Shown here one piece after another: positions 28,499 to 51,111 of a stretch of 64,000 nt of DNA. The position numbers were made by a program, and so were the translations under genes. How positions within the stretch are numbered: position 1 is the first letter of the stretch; every line of letters begins with the position of its first letter. Origin of the DNA: Amorphochlora amoebiformis (lineage: Eukaryota > Cercozoa > Chlorarachniophyceae); contig BAAHQB010000165.1 of assembly GCA_054601695.1 (NCBI GenBank), positions 248,001-312,000 of the forward strand. Direction: 5' to 3'. Below the pieces are notes generated by a model. That model did not search any database and was not told the DNA's origin. It saw only the letters and a list, made by a program, of their open reading frames with translations.

Positions 28499-28852
28499 TG
28501 CATATTATTACATATACATATATATATATACATATGTATATATACACATATATATATATACGCATATACACATATAATATATACATATATATATACACTC
28601 TAGATGTCGCAATTACCCTCACATCTGTCATACGATACATACCTTCTATTCAAATATCCAAAACACATATTGCAGATAAGAAGAGGAAATATATATGGAA
28701 ATGACCAAAATCACCTAAATAAATACTCTCCAGGTCCTCCTGAAGGCGTCCCAGTTGTCGAGCGACAGGAAATTCTCAAAGAACAGTATGACTTTAAGTG
28801 TTGGTGTGACCAGTGTAACCGCGAAGTAATGGCTGCAGCTATGATTTATTAG
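22090..28852 (+). CDS. SMYD-like SET-domain protein lysine methyltransferase, multi-exon (5' end incomplete)
   Basis: Exons, all AG/GT-bounded and in phase, are 23143-23227, 23649-23689, 23915-23959, 24542-24616, 25238-25294, 27399-27455, 28353-28398 and 28734-28852 (stop TAG). Probable earlier exons 22090-22173 and 22566-22589 also fit in phase. The spliced C-terminal part, about 210 residues, shows SET/SMYD landmarks in order: an Arg/Leu/Glu-rich helical segment with a [15 protein letters not shown] acidic run, then [14 protein letters not shown] joined across an intron to CKPNS (the NHSCxPN AdoMet/active-site signature), then [11 protein letters not shown], then post-[14 protein letters not shown]. 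Known SMYD enzymes methylate histone or other lysines using AdoMet; the substrate here is unknown. The N-terminal SET part and MYND finger must lie upstream (19574 is one candidate). No TPR-like C-terminal domain is seen, so the protein is short for a SMYD. The 2.1-kb intron 25295-27398 holds an antisense LTR element. Confidence 0.85.
24930..25150. repeat. Three diverged copies of a ~45-bp unit inside an intron
   Basis: Copies around 24940, 25030 and 25098 share CAAGTTATGTAAGATATATT followed by GATATCTACG-like sequence. They lie between the SET-gene exons 24542-24616 and 25238-25294. Each carries an AAG...GTAAG pair, but the core between is only 4-14 nt, so they may be decayed exon copies. 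Confidence 0.55.
25848..25937 (-). repeat. 3' LTR, internally deleted (90 bp)
   Basis: It begins TGTTAGCGCAG and ends GCTGTAACA on the + strand, matching both ends of the 258-bp partner. It lacks 168 internal bases. The join falls at a GA dinucleotide shared by both breakpoints, next to GGTAGTC, which occurs on both sides of the deleted segment in the partner. Confidence 0.88.
25938..25947 (-). promoter_or_regulatory. Polypurine tract
   Basis: Directly beside the 3' LTR the minus strand reads TGAGGGGGAG followed by TGTTACAG. That is the usual polypurine primer for plus-strand DNA synthesis in Copia elements, and its position fixes the element's orientation. Confidence 0.85.
26025..26978 (-). 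CDS. Gag (Copia/UBN2-like) of the LTR element
   Basis: The 317-residue intact frame encodes a capsid-type Gag, the structural protein that packages element RNA. Residues 20-40 ([14 protein letters not shown]) match the opening NYxxW-like segment. Residues 64-84 are Lys-rich. Residues 115-270 have the helical UBN2 layout, with [34 protein letters not shown] and [10 protein letters not shown]. Near the C-terminus CWELHGKPG (285-293) looks like the CWxLHGKP segment of Copia Gag, but a full CCHC zinc knuckle is absent. The start Met is the only one before residue 32 and lies inside the primer-binding site. Base composition (about 50% GC) is unlike the TA-rich host intron, which supports recent insertion. 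No frameshifts are seen. Confidence 0.88.
   Translation of the reverse strand: MSLSIKDLLALSTKINLSKSDYEDYRLRVKNMFRAVGFAQAFEVPVAPKMPSLEPDSEPETPFKPVMKSRKKSKKKPKAQEKKHQIDAASYQTFEHLNIFSPETCEGYSMSKVLSTPEDIWKAYYSSLDPSEAKARDQAHAVLALTLGNKYSYLQHGKDDPAYLWAKIRDKFEGPTMHQYLHLSRKLANLQIKDCNNDFLKYASEIELLIRKLQAHGDKFLEKRKVSSLLAGLDVQEYDSIMAVLENKEDISFQETVSRIAAYLRRKEDHKSDYTWSDITASLTCWELHGKPGATKKGEHEDSNAAGLVDSDEDYNW
26967..26982 (-). promoter_or_regulatory. Primer-binding site matching the anticodon arm of tRNA-Met, overlapping the gag start
   Basis: The minus strand directly after the 5' LTR reads GGTTATGAGCCTCAGC. Its complement ends ...CTCATAACC, the anticodon stem-loop of a Met tRNA (CAU anticodon) rather than a tRNA 3' end. 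Drosophila copia is known to prime from a tRNA-Met half cut in the anticodon loop, with a site starting GGTTATGGGCC. In this element the ATG opposite the anticodon is also the gag start codon. Confidence 0.75.
26983..27240 (-). repeat. 5' LTR, full length (258 bp)
   Basis: Its 8-bp termini TGTTAGCG and TGTAACA-type end give an inverted TGTTA/TAACA edge. It carries the 168 bp that are missing from the 3' LTR. The two LTRs otherwise differ by about one position over the shared 90 bp, so the insertion is young. Confidence 0.88.
26986..27026 (+). promoter_or_regulatory. tRNA-like A box and B box inside the LTR (antisense to gag)
   Basis: TAGCGCAGTGG (26986-26996) fits the Pol III A-box consensus TRGYNNARNNG. 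GTTCGATTC (27018-27026) fits the B-box consensus GWTCRANNC. The start-to-start spacing is 32 bp, at the short end of the usual range. Transcription from this promoter would run rightward out of the element, opposite to gag. The deleted 3' LTR keeps the A box but not the B box. A related sequence without gag lies at 39127. Confidence 0.55.
27347..27358 (+). pseudogene. Truncated duplicate of the 5' edge of SET exon 27399-27455
   Basis: TATATAG followed by TGTAAACCCAAC, exactly the acceptor and first 12 bases of the exon that encodes CKPNS, stands 52 bp upstream of the real exon and then dissolves into (TA)n. It lacks a donor and the rest of the exon. Confidence 0.8.
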
Positions 28853-29016
28853 GTAGTGACTTAGAATTTCAGTTTTATTTTTTCATATTACGGAGCTACA
28901 CACAGTCTTGCGGCCCACTTAATGATCGGAGTCGATACATCTAGTTAGTATGTATTTGTAGTACGTGTACGACTAGGCTAGTAAGCAGTAGTAGAATACC
29001 AGTAGTGTACTTGTAG

Positions 29017-29060
<44 letters not shown>

Positions 29061-29598
29061 TCATACCATAGTATCGCAAGTTAAGCTTATACAAGTATCT
29101 ATGACTATCCAGCTATGTATCATTGTAATTTAAAGCCGAAAGTAATAATTGGTGATAATATTCAATGATCTATATTAATATATATATCTTGACTATATCT
29201 GTATATATTCCACACAGGTATATATATCCAACATATCTCATATGCAACTAGTACTACTGGTATATATACTATCGAACCACATGTCCAACCTTCATATACG
29301 TCGCGAAAGTGGATGCGCAAGATGCATATCTGGGCCTGCGAGAATCCATCAGGGTGCACCATACTGGTACGTATATCGGTATATGCTGGTCGTACGTATG
29401 TCAGTTCGTATGTTGGTACACGTTCATAGGTGCAAGTGCGTATGTGCGTACGCACTTGGTGTACGTTGGGATACGCATCTGATATACGATTCAACATGTA
29501 TACGTATATGGAATACAACTTTTTGCATACGTATGTGGTATACGTATTGTTGTATTGTTGACGTCCATTGATACGTATGCCACATTGTACAACATTAG
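28853..29598. other. Intergenic, 3' of the SET gene; no confident gene
   Basis: Ordinary sequence with one TA tract (29020-29058). The segment 29315-29360 can be read as a + strand exon (WMRKMHIWACENPS ending in phase 2 before GTGCAC) that would join the 29599 exon. A minus-strand frame through the same bases is also open, so I leave it unassigned. Confidence 0.5.
29365..29580. repeat. TACGTA-rich quasi-periodic stretch
   Basis: About 20 occurrences of GTACG, TACGTA or ATACGTAT-like words are spaced roughly 10-20 bp apart over 215 bp. The sequence is rich in short palindromes and is not simple (TA)n. It has no coding signature. Confidence 0.5.
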
Positions 29599-29701
29599 AT
29601 GTGACATAGCAGATGATCTTGAAGATATCCCAAATATCAATGCTTGGGAGTCACTGACAAGAGTCATGGTCATTGATATTCAACTAAGTTCAATGGCAAC
29701 G
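29599..29701 (+). CDS. Probable orphan exon, unknown protein
   Basis: ACATTAG precedes a 103-nt island that ends at GTATAT. After one base it reads 34 codons without a stop in an acidic, non-repetitive peptide that includes CDIADDLEDIPNINAWESL. It lies between the SET gene stop and the hydrolase start on the same strand. It might be an extra 3' exon of an alternative SET transcript or a separate small gene. Confidence 0.4.
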
Positions 29702-30890
29702 GTATATGTATATATATATATATATATATATGCTAGTGTAACAATATCTAGAATATGTAGTTATTATATATTAATATAAATATATATACAGAAAAAGAGA
29801 GAGAGATTGTGAGAGAGAATTTGAGAGTCGGTCACGTACGAATCAGTACGCGTCGTAAAGCACACCTTCACATTCACACTGATGTTGCTACTGGACGTAA
29901 ACGAGGTAAAGAACATCACCGCCCTGTAAGCGTATAGTTGGACTGGCACGACAGTTTTCTTGTAGTGCCGTAGCTAACTTACTTATCACGGTATATACAA
30001 AGGAACCAACGTCACCTGTAGTCTGATTACGCTTCTACACAAGGTGAGTAGGTCGACCAAGCTTAACCATAGCCTAGATAGTACCTCGCATATGTGTATA
30101 TCAATACAGTTCCTGATACTAGTGATATTTGATAACACGTGGTTGGTTACGCTCATATAGATACACCCTGTCATTTTGGATCAAAGTCAAATGTGGCCGC
30201 GACTCGTCATTCTACATAATCTAGATAATAAAGTTTACCGAATGAGATAGGAGTGTTGATTACAGAAAATAGGTCGTTTGAGACTACAACGCGAAGGAGC
30301 CCATAATATACCGAATCTATTCATCAACATACACCAAAAAGATCTTTCAATATTAATTCGCTTTTGTGAGAGCAAAAAAGTAAAACGAGAATCTTCTTTC
30401 ATATCGAACTTCTTACCTGGATATGGGCATATAACACTGTTTTCTCGCATCCACAGGCTGCATCTGCTGTCATCCAAAACGGTGCTGGTAACTTACCATT
30501 CTATGAGTTTTTTTGACACTATTGGAGGCCCCATGCTACGGGATCATTTATGGGGCTTGGACTCCCCACTTTAGCGTAAGTGAACGGCGATTTCCATCAC
30601 AAATAGCCTGTAAGTTAGGTGCATAATAGCTCTCCCTACAAAAATAACGTGACCGACGAGGAGCGAGCCTCGAGAAATAATAGCATCTATCGCCCCTATA
30701 CATCCCCGAACATGACCCTGTCCCGCAGCAGATTTAGCAAAGTGGTCAATACATCAGTGTTCGTTAAGGTCAAAGAAAATTGATGTCATAGCTTTCATCA
30801 CCTTACCAAGATGTGTATTACTTCAAAAATTATTATATGAAATATAGAAACCCCAAAAAAATCTTTACGATATCTAAATTTAGGCAGTTA
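29702..30890. other. Unique sequence, no confident gene
   Basis: After a TA tract and a short (GA)n run, about 1 kb of balanced composition (about 40% GC). Open frames overlap on opposite strands at 30235-30574 (80 and 98 codons); neither resembles a family I know and both lack repeats. It could be a decayed transposon or noncoding DNA. Confidence 0.5.
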
Positions 30891-31234
30891 CAACCCAAAA
30901 ATTTAATCCCCGCCGGGATCCCGGGGATTCTACTTATTTCCGCTTTTCTTGTGGTAACCCAGACGCTATTCCATGCTTCGCTGGCCGTTCGGCGTTCTCT
31001 TCGCATTATTCGCATACTTCACTCGCCAGTACCTCTCGGGTGATCTAGGTAAACCCCGCCTCCCCTACCCCCGCCCTTTCCCCGACCGAAAGTGGAAAAA
31101 ATCTTTCCATCTTTCGGAAGGAGGAGATTTTTGCGAGTTTTGACCATTTCTCGGCAAATTGTTTTCGTTGGATATGTGGGGGGGGGCGGGGGCGGTGATT
31201 ATGATGGGGGGAGACAGCGGCAGGGCTGGTTGAG
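30891..31234 (+). promoter_or_regulatory. GC-rich putative promoter / 5' UTR of the hydrolase gene
   Basis: Composition changes sharply to C-rich (31047-31082) and G-rich (31178-31215) sequence, directly upstream of the first exon at 31235. Comparable GC-rich DNA lies before the 55 kb gene pair. No TATA or initiator element can be singled out. Confidence 0.4.
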
Positions 31235-43013
<11,779 letters not shown>

Positions 43014-43039
43014 AACTTAATCTCAACCATCTCAAATAA

Positions 43040-43935
43040 TATTTCGGCTTAGTTTGGGTTAGGCTTAGGATTAACATTTGTGTCAGGCAAAAACTAGGGA
43101 TAAGGTTAGGGTTAGGGTTAGGGTTAGGGTTAGGGTTAGGGTTAAGGTTAGCGTTAGGGTTAGAGGTAGGGTTAGGATAGCTTACAGTTAGTAGTGCGGC
43201 TGCTCAAGGATCAGGGTTAGGGTTAGGGTTAGAGCTAGGGCTAGGATTAAGGTTAGAGTTAGGGTTAGGATTAGGAAAAGGATTGAGAATTGGACTAAGA
43301 ACAGTTTGGGGTTACATTAGGACTAAGATTATAGCATTAAGATTAGAAGAATTCGGGTTAGGGAAAGGAGTATAATTCAGTTGGGATGATTAGAATTAGG
43401 ATTAGGGTTAATAGTTAGAATTAGGGTTATGGTTTGGTCTATTTTTATGGTTAGGGTTAGGATTAGAAAAAGCTTCCGGAACCTCTTATCCTAACCCCAA
43501 CGCTTGTCCTAAGCCCTAGCCATACCCCTAACCCTAATCTTAACCTTCGCTATATCCCTATCCTTAATCTTAACACTAGCCCTATCCTATCCCAACCCTA
43601 ACTTACCCCAACCCTGACCCGAACCAAAGTGCATGGACCTGACCGTTCTAAGCATTTCTACCGTAACCTCAGCCCTAACCCTATTCCTATCCCCAAAGTA
43701 AATTCCTAACGTGCTTCTGATGCATCTTATGTATATATCTAATATGTACATATATATACATATATATATGTATATATATATATATATATATACATATATC
43801 TGTAATTATTTCTTATATAAATTACATTACGAACCCGAAGCATACCCAAAACCCTTATTCTCCTAGCCCTACCCTAGCCAACCCTAAGTTCTAATCATGA
43901 CCATAACCCTAACCAGAGAACCCTAACCTAATTCT
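43040..43935. repeat. Second head-to-head TTAGGG / CCCTAA region
   Basis: The + strand carries TTAGGG-type repeats from 43050 to about 43466, then AAAAAGCTTCCGGAACC, then CCCTAA-type repeats to 43708, and after a TA tract a degenerate CCCTAA tail to 43935. It starts about 30 bp after the hydrolase stop codon and separates that gene from the convergent minus-strand exons. Confidence 0.92.
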
Positions 43936-43939
43936 AATC

Positions 43940-44776
43940 CCTCGCCCGAATAAAGGTGCATATATGTCATTAGTGCGATGTCAATAGTCACTATGTATGA
44001 GCATTTGGATCATTGAAAAAAGGTACTATAAACGAGTCATATACACACTCAGACGGACAGCCCAGAACGCGAAAGCTTCTTGACCCCCTTGGGTTTGCTG
44101 GTTACGCGATACAAACAAATGATGTAGATGATACATCCTAGACATCCATCTTAGATATAGCGTATAGTACTTTCATACTATCGCCGGGATATCGACTGGA
44201 TGAAGGCGAGTCTATGCATGGGCTACATGTACATTACACATATTAGAGATTCTATAATTTCTATTGCGTGATATATATCACTGATAGACGTGTGAGTTTT
44301 GATCGAAGATATCTGGCCTTTAGGTGGCCTAAACGTGGAAACACCGAGTGTGCTAGAAGCGCTATGCATAACTTCATAAATTATTCGATTCGCGATATAT
44401 ATCTATATATATCGCGCGCGATTGCTTGAAGCCAGTGGTTGGAACTTAATAACAACACGACTCAGTATATATATAAATATATATATGATTTATTCCATGG
44501 AGCCTCAGGGTAATGTAAACATCATTAAAATCATCTCTTGAAATACACATACTAGACATAGATAGACATGTTTACTTTTTAGTATCCGTGAGATAACGTA
44601 TATCACCATGCATCTGTGGATCATACCGTCTAGACACCAGAGGCATCAGGCATGATTAACTAATCAACGTCAAGACGAGTCCTGTACTCTCTAGACTCTG
44701 GTAGCTATCTTATCTTACACATCTAGTACACGTGTACAGCCGCAGCTACGTTTCTTATTCCCCGTGGTATTTGTAC
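43940..44776. other. Unique intergenic DNA between convergent genes
   Basis: About 840 bp of balanced sequence containing a short palindrome around 44390-44425 (CGCGATATATA / TATATATCGCG). I see no confident exon. It may contain the 3' end of the minus-strand gene. Confidence 0.5.
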
Positions 44777-45031
44777 AAACTTCTCGACGCTTGAAACGCT
44801 TCCAGATAGGGACTGTCTTGCAGAACGAAATACACATCGTGTAAGCCCCATCGCGCACTCTGTAAATACAGCACCCGGTTAGGATGTTTTTTGGGTAAAT
44901 ATACAAATATACGTATATGCAGATGATCAATAATACCGGTTAGGATGTTTTTTTGGAGATTTGATGGGTTTATGTATGTGTATGATAAATATACAATATA
45001 TATATGCTTCTTTGTATATATTTACATATAT

Positions 45032-45118
<87 letters not shown>

Positions 45119-45287
45119 GTCAGTACGCATACATATACATACATATACACATATACATATAAACAAACAAAAAAATATATTTACATGAATATGCATATAT
45201 CTACACATATGTAATTATATATACATGAATATATATGTATACATGAATACATATTTATATATGTATATATGTATATATAGGTATAAG

Positions 45288-45345
<58 letters not shown>

Positions 45346-45384
45346 TAAATATATGCATAATTTACACACACTCACATATATATA

Positions 45385-45415
<31 letters not shown>

Positions 45416-45509
45416 ATCAATATATATAAATATATAGTCTATACACTACAAACAAGAAACCACATTTCTGCTCAAGAAGAGGAGGCAACAACATATATGT
45501 ATGTATGCG

Positions 45510-45551
<42 letters not shown>

Positions 45552-46050
45552 CAGACATATATATCAGAATATTTATCGTACCTTCTCCTGGAATCTTGCA
45601 TCGTCCATAAGCACTTCGCTAGCCTATTATATACATTTTTCATCAAAAATTGTCTAAATTACAACCCTTCGCTAGACATCTATACACATTTCAGGCAAAA
45701 AGGTCTAAATTCCAACACTTCCCTACCCTATTATACACATTTTTCATGAAGAATTGTCTAAATTCCGACAATTCGCTAGCTTATTACATACATTTTTTAT
45801 GAAAAAATGTCTATAAATTCCAACAGTTCGCTAGCCTATTATCTACATTTTCCATGACAAAATGTCTAAATCCAAACACTTCGCTAGATATTTAAATACA
45901 TTTTTTATGAAAAATTATCTAAATTCTAACACTTCGGAATATATGTACATATATATATATATTCATATCACCGTTAGATTTTCAAGAGAAGGATGCATCA
46001 GCGGGTTATGTCCGAACCTACTCGGATAATACATACATAATATATGTCAC

Positions 46051-46109
<59 letters not shown>

Positions 46110-46200
46110 GATATACCGACACAATATATATATTACATGTATATATATATATATATATGTACATATTATATTTATTTATCTATATATATATATATATATT

Positions 46201-46258
<58 letters not shown>

Positions 46259-46397
46259 TCGTATGTAAGTTCGAATTACCTCCCTTATTTGTCTTCAACT
46301 CACTGCCATGCACATATATGTATGTATAACATATATATATATATATCATATATAAATATGTATATAACATATATATATATATATATAACATAAATAT

Positions 46398-46434
<37 letters not shown>

Positions 46435-46455
46435 ATATAAATATATATATATTTA

Positions 46456-46498
<43 letters not shown>

Positions 46499-46525
46499 TA
46501 TCCGTGCATATGTGCATTGGTATAC

Positions 46526-46561
<36 letters not shown>

Positions 46562-47090
46562 AATATATACATATATAAATCATTTACATGGGTAGGTAGC
46601 CTCGTTGGTCTAACCACGTAGCTACGTATCTCCGGCTGGTATTAGGCCATTTTCCCAGAGTTTCTATTAACACTATCTCGGCACGAACTGGACTAGTCCA
46701 ACCCTTTAATACCTAGAGAATATAACAAAGTGATATAACGTTTATTACTACTGTTTTGCATTCGGATATGAATACATATGTATATAATATATATATATAT
46801 ATATGTATATTTATATATATATATATTTATAATATGATTGTATTCATGTACATATTTGTGTAATACATATTCATGTGTATATGAATACTATTTGCATATA
46901 TATCATATATATATGTATATATATATATAAAGACATATATATATATATATATATAAATATGTATGTATATTTCTATATATATATATATATATATATACAT
47001 GTGTATATATTATATACATATGTGACCTTAGCCTCTGCTCAACATCTAAACTGAGAAAGTCCGCATGATATATATATATATATATATATG

Positions 47091-47136
<46 letters not shown>

Positions 47137-47261
47137 TATATTATATATATATATATAATATAATATACATATGTGACCTTAGCCTCTCCTCAATATCTAA
47201 ACTGAGAAAGTCCACATGATATATATATATATAATATATATATATATATTATATATATATA

Positions 47262-47319
<58 letters not shown>

Positions 47320-47474
47320 GTGCCTCTGCCCCTTCAACATCTAAACTGAGAAAGTCCACATGAGATACTAAATACTCCTATATATATACATGTTACATAT
47401 ACATAAATAAATATAAACCTATACATACATATGTGTATGTAATACACACATATACATATGAAATATTAAGTGCT

Positions 47475-47535
<61 letters not shown>

Positions 47536-47693
47536 TATGTATACCCAAAAAAAGAGTATACATGCATATAGGGATGTATATACACACATACACATATGTA
47601 TGTTTGTAATTTTGCAGGATAAGAAAATATATTTACACCCACGCACATATATACGTATATATGTTTAAATATACATATATATATATATGTTTT

Positions 47694-47733
<40 letters not shown>

Positions 47734-48047
47734 TTACATATATGTTTATTAATCTAGATTGAGGAAGTCTAAAAAAAATAACGCGCTAATCCCCGCTACT
47801 ACGCACACACACATATACACATTATATATGTGTATGTATATGTATATATATATTATATATGTATATATATATATATATATATGTGTATATGTATATTATG
47901 TATTTACACAATATGTACGGACATATTTATATCATACAAATCTATGTATGTGTATATATGTATATATGTACATGTATATATGTATGTATGTATGTATTAG
48001 ATACATATATGTATATATACATATAATACATATACATATATATATAT

Positions 48048-48096
<49 letters not shown>

Positions 48097-48262
48097 GTGT
48101 AAACAAATATTTAACACGTTTTAATACGTATACATCCACAGACAACATAAATACGTGGTATGAATTGGGATGTATACAACACATGTATATACATATCATC
48201 ACGTCAAAATACATATAAATGTATTGTATATGTATTTACATATGCGTGTATATGTATATTGA

Positions 48263-48301
<39 letters not shown>

Positions 48302-48426
48302 TCACACACACATATTATGCATACATATACGCAAACAGTCGTTCTCACACAATATACGCAAACAGGCATCCTCACACAAATGCATACAAACGTGCATGCT
48401 TATATTTATATTACACACACACATAT

Positions 48427-48473
<47 letters not shown>

Positions 48474-48702
48474 TATAATATATTTATACATATGTATATA
48501 TATATATAATATATAATATATATTTATACATATATGTATATATTATTTACTCATAACAATATATTTATATTATATGTGTATATATCTATATATTACATAT
48601 GTATAAATATGTAGATATATATTATACATATTATATATATATATATATATAAATATATACATACATATATATATATATATGTGTATATATATATATATGT
48701 AC

Positions 48703-48754
<52 letters not shown>

Positions 48755-48836
48755 ATAGTACCTGGAATATCAAGTCCATCGTAGTACACTTGGCCACAAG
48801 TACTTCTACATATCATACATATACACACATATACAC

Positions 48837-48881
<45 letters not shown>

Positions 48882-48948
48882 CATATGTATATATATATAT
48901 TTATATGCGTATTTGTGAGAACATGTACATTTCGTAACTATACATATA

Positions 48949-49030
<82 letters not shown>

Positions 49031-49045
49031 CATTTACACACATAC

Positions 49046-49094
<49 letters not shown>

Positions 49095-49268
49095 TACATA
49101 CACATACACATGTACATGTGTGTGTATATGTGTGTATATATGTGTGATATATATACATATACATATACACACATATATATATATATATATATATAACGTA
49201 TGCCAATATATGCATTCACTATACACGCGTAGTATGTGTATGGATTGTATGAATACATATATATATAT

Positions 49269-49326
<58 letters not shown>

Positions 49327-49402
49327 ACAGATATATATGTACATTGTAATATACATATATATACTATACATATATATATATATATATATTTATATGGGTA
49401 TA

Positions 49403-49455
<53 letters not shown>

Positions 49456-49472
49456 TATAATACATATATGTG

Positions 49473-49530
<58 letters not shown>

Positions 49531-49615
49531 TACACTTCTATTAATATATATATATATATATATATAAATATACTTCTATGTATATATATATGTATACTTA
49601 TATGTGTATATGTAT

Positions 49616-49668
<53 letters not shown>

Positions 49669-49818
49669 GTATTGTATTCATATGTACAATGTACATGTGT
49701 ATATGCATATATAACTATATATATAAATATATTTACATGTATATATTATATAATAATATATATACATATAGTATATGTATATGTATACAAATATGTATAT
49801 ACATATACATATATACAC

Positions 49819-49859
<41 letters not shown>

Positions 49860-50064
49860 AATGGATACACACAGATGAGAAAGAATAAGAGAAGAGAGAG
49901 GAGAAAAGAAGGACAATAAGAGAATTAGAGATTAGAGATTAGAGATTAGAGATTAGAGATTAGAGATTAGAGTGGTTACCTTTAGATCGTCTAATGGTGG
50001 TGAGTCCTACAATTCCATTGGTTCCGGTCTCGGGGTTTACGGTAAATCGAACTGTTTTGCCAGC
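44777..50064 (-). CDS. Minus-strand exon group, unknown protein (possibly the 3' part of the gene starting at 55060)
   Basis: Candidate exons in transcript order are 49980-50064, 48762-48805, one or two of the 47-kb cassette copies, 45582-45618 and 44777-44859. Junction phases fit for 49980 to 48762 and for 47 kb to 45582 to 44777; the join 48762 to 47 kb needs a missing exon. Peptides are [19 protein letters not shown], then LDVEQRLS, then [11 protein letters not shown] joined to [19 protein letters not shown]. The first piece vaguely resembles a PDZ/beta-barrel edge, but I do not recognise the family. A further 23-nt candidate exon at 46280-46302 would shift the frame of the last two exons, which stay open in the new frame too, so the reading frame of the 3' part is not certain. 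Donors are GT throughout. Confidence 0.45.
45610..45940 (-). repeat. Six tandem ~56-bp units that share the 5' edge of exon 45582-45618
   Basis: On the minus strand each unit has ATAATAGGCTAG-like acceptor sequence, then CGAAGTG(C/T)T(T/G)GGA, then TTTAGACA and an A/T-rich lead. Only the most downstream unit continues into the coding core. Spacers here are not (TA)n. Divergence between copies is moderate. Confidence 0.75.
46596..46720 (+). other. Unique island with weak tRNA A-box resemblance
   Basis: TAGCCTCGTTGGTCTAACCA (46604-46623) resembles a tRNA D-arm, but no B box or cloverleaf follows. The remaining 90 bp are unassigned. Possible SINE remnant. Confidence 0.25.
47020..47375 (-). repeat. 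Three tandem exon cassettes, minus sense
   Basis: On the minus strand each copy begins GACTTTCTCAG (strong acceptor). The copies at about 47046-47069 and 47179-47202 have 24-nt cores ending AG before GTCACA and read LDVEQRL and LDIEERL. The third, near 47316-47343, has a 28-nt core reading LDVEGAEAQ before GTATAT. Spacers are (TA)n of 80-110 bp. The 24-nt copies keep phase, so either or both could be included without a frameshift; the 28-nt copy would not fit with them. Confidence 0.75.
49919..49973 (-). repeat. (GAGATTA)n microsatellite
   Basis: About seven to eight units of the 7-bp motif end six bases from the donor of minus-strand exon 49980-50064, so the tract is at the very start of that intron. 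Confidence 0.9.
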
Positions 50065-50116
50065 CTGACGTAATATATATATATATATATATAAGAATAT
50101 ATGTATGTATGCATAC

Positions 50117-50168
<52 letters not shown>

Positions 50169-50209
50169 ATATGTGTAAATACATATGTATATATGTGCGG
50201 ATATATATC

Positions 50210-50252
<43 letters not shown>

Positions 50253-50366
50253 ATACGTATATATATATAATATATATATTTATATTTATATATATATATA
50301 TATGTATGTATATATGTATATATATGTATGTTTATGTATATATATATATACTATATTTTAAAATGT

Positions 50367-50399
<33 letters not shown>

Positions 50400-50403
<4 letters not shown>

Positions 50404-50725
50404 CAAGTCACCTGATCACACAAGATATGAAGATACAAGATATATATATATATATCTATATATATATATTTATATATATATATACCTACATATATATATA
50501 TATATATGTATGTATATGTATATATATATTTATACATATATATATATATATATGTATATACATATATGTATATATATACATATATGTTCACCTAATCACA
50601 CATGATTTTGGGTATGACGATACAAGATACACACACACAACACACACATATATATATGTATATTTGTATTTATGCACATATGTATATTTACCTTATCACA
50701 CACAACTTTAGGTACGATAATATAA

Positions 50726-50770
<45 letters not shown>

Positions 50771-50880
50771 CAAGGTACCTCATCACACACGATTTTGGGT
50801 ATGACGATACATATACAGTAAATACAAATATATATATATATATATTTATATATATATTATATAGATATACATGTATGTAA

Positions 50881-50930
<50 letters not shown>

Positions 50931-51053
50931 GCTAGTTACCTAATTACAAACGACTTTGGCTATGACGATATAAGATGTAGATGTATGTCAATACAAATAT
51001 ACACGTATATATGTTTAGATATACACATATATATGTTTAGATATACATATATG

Positions 51054-51111
<58 letters not shown>

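Noticed and set aside
30235-30574. Two overlapping antisense open frames of 80 and 98 codons
   Set aside because: Neither resembles a known family and each could be chance in 340 bp of 40% GC DNA; reported only as unassigned sequence.
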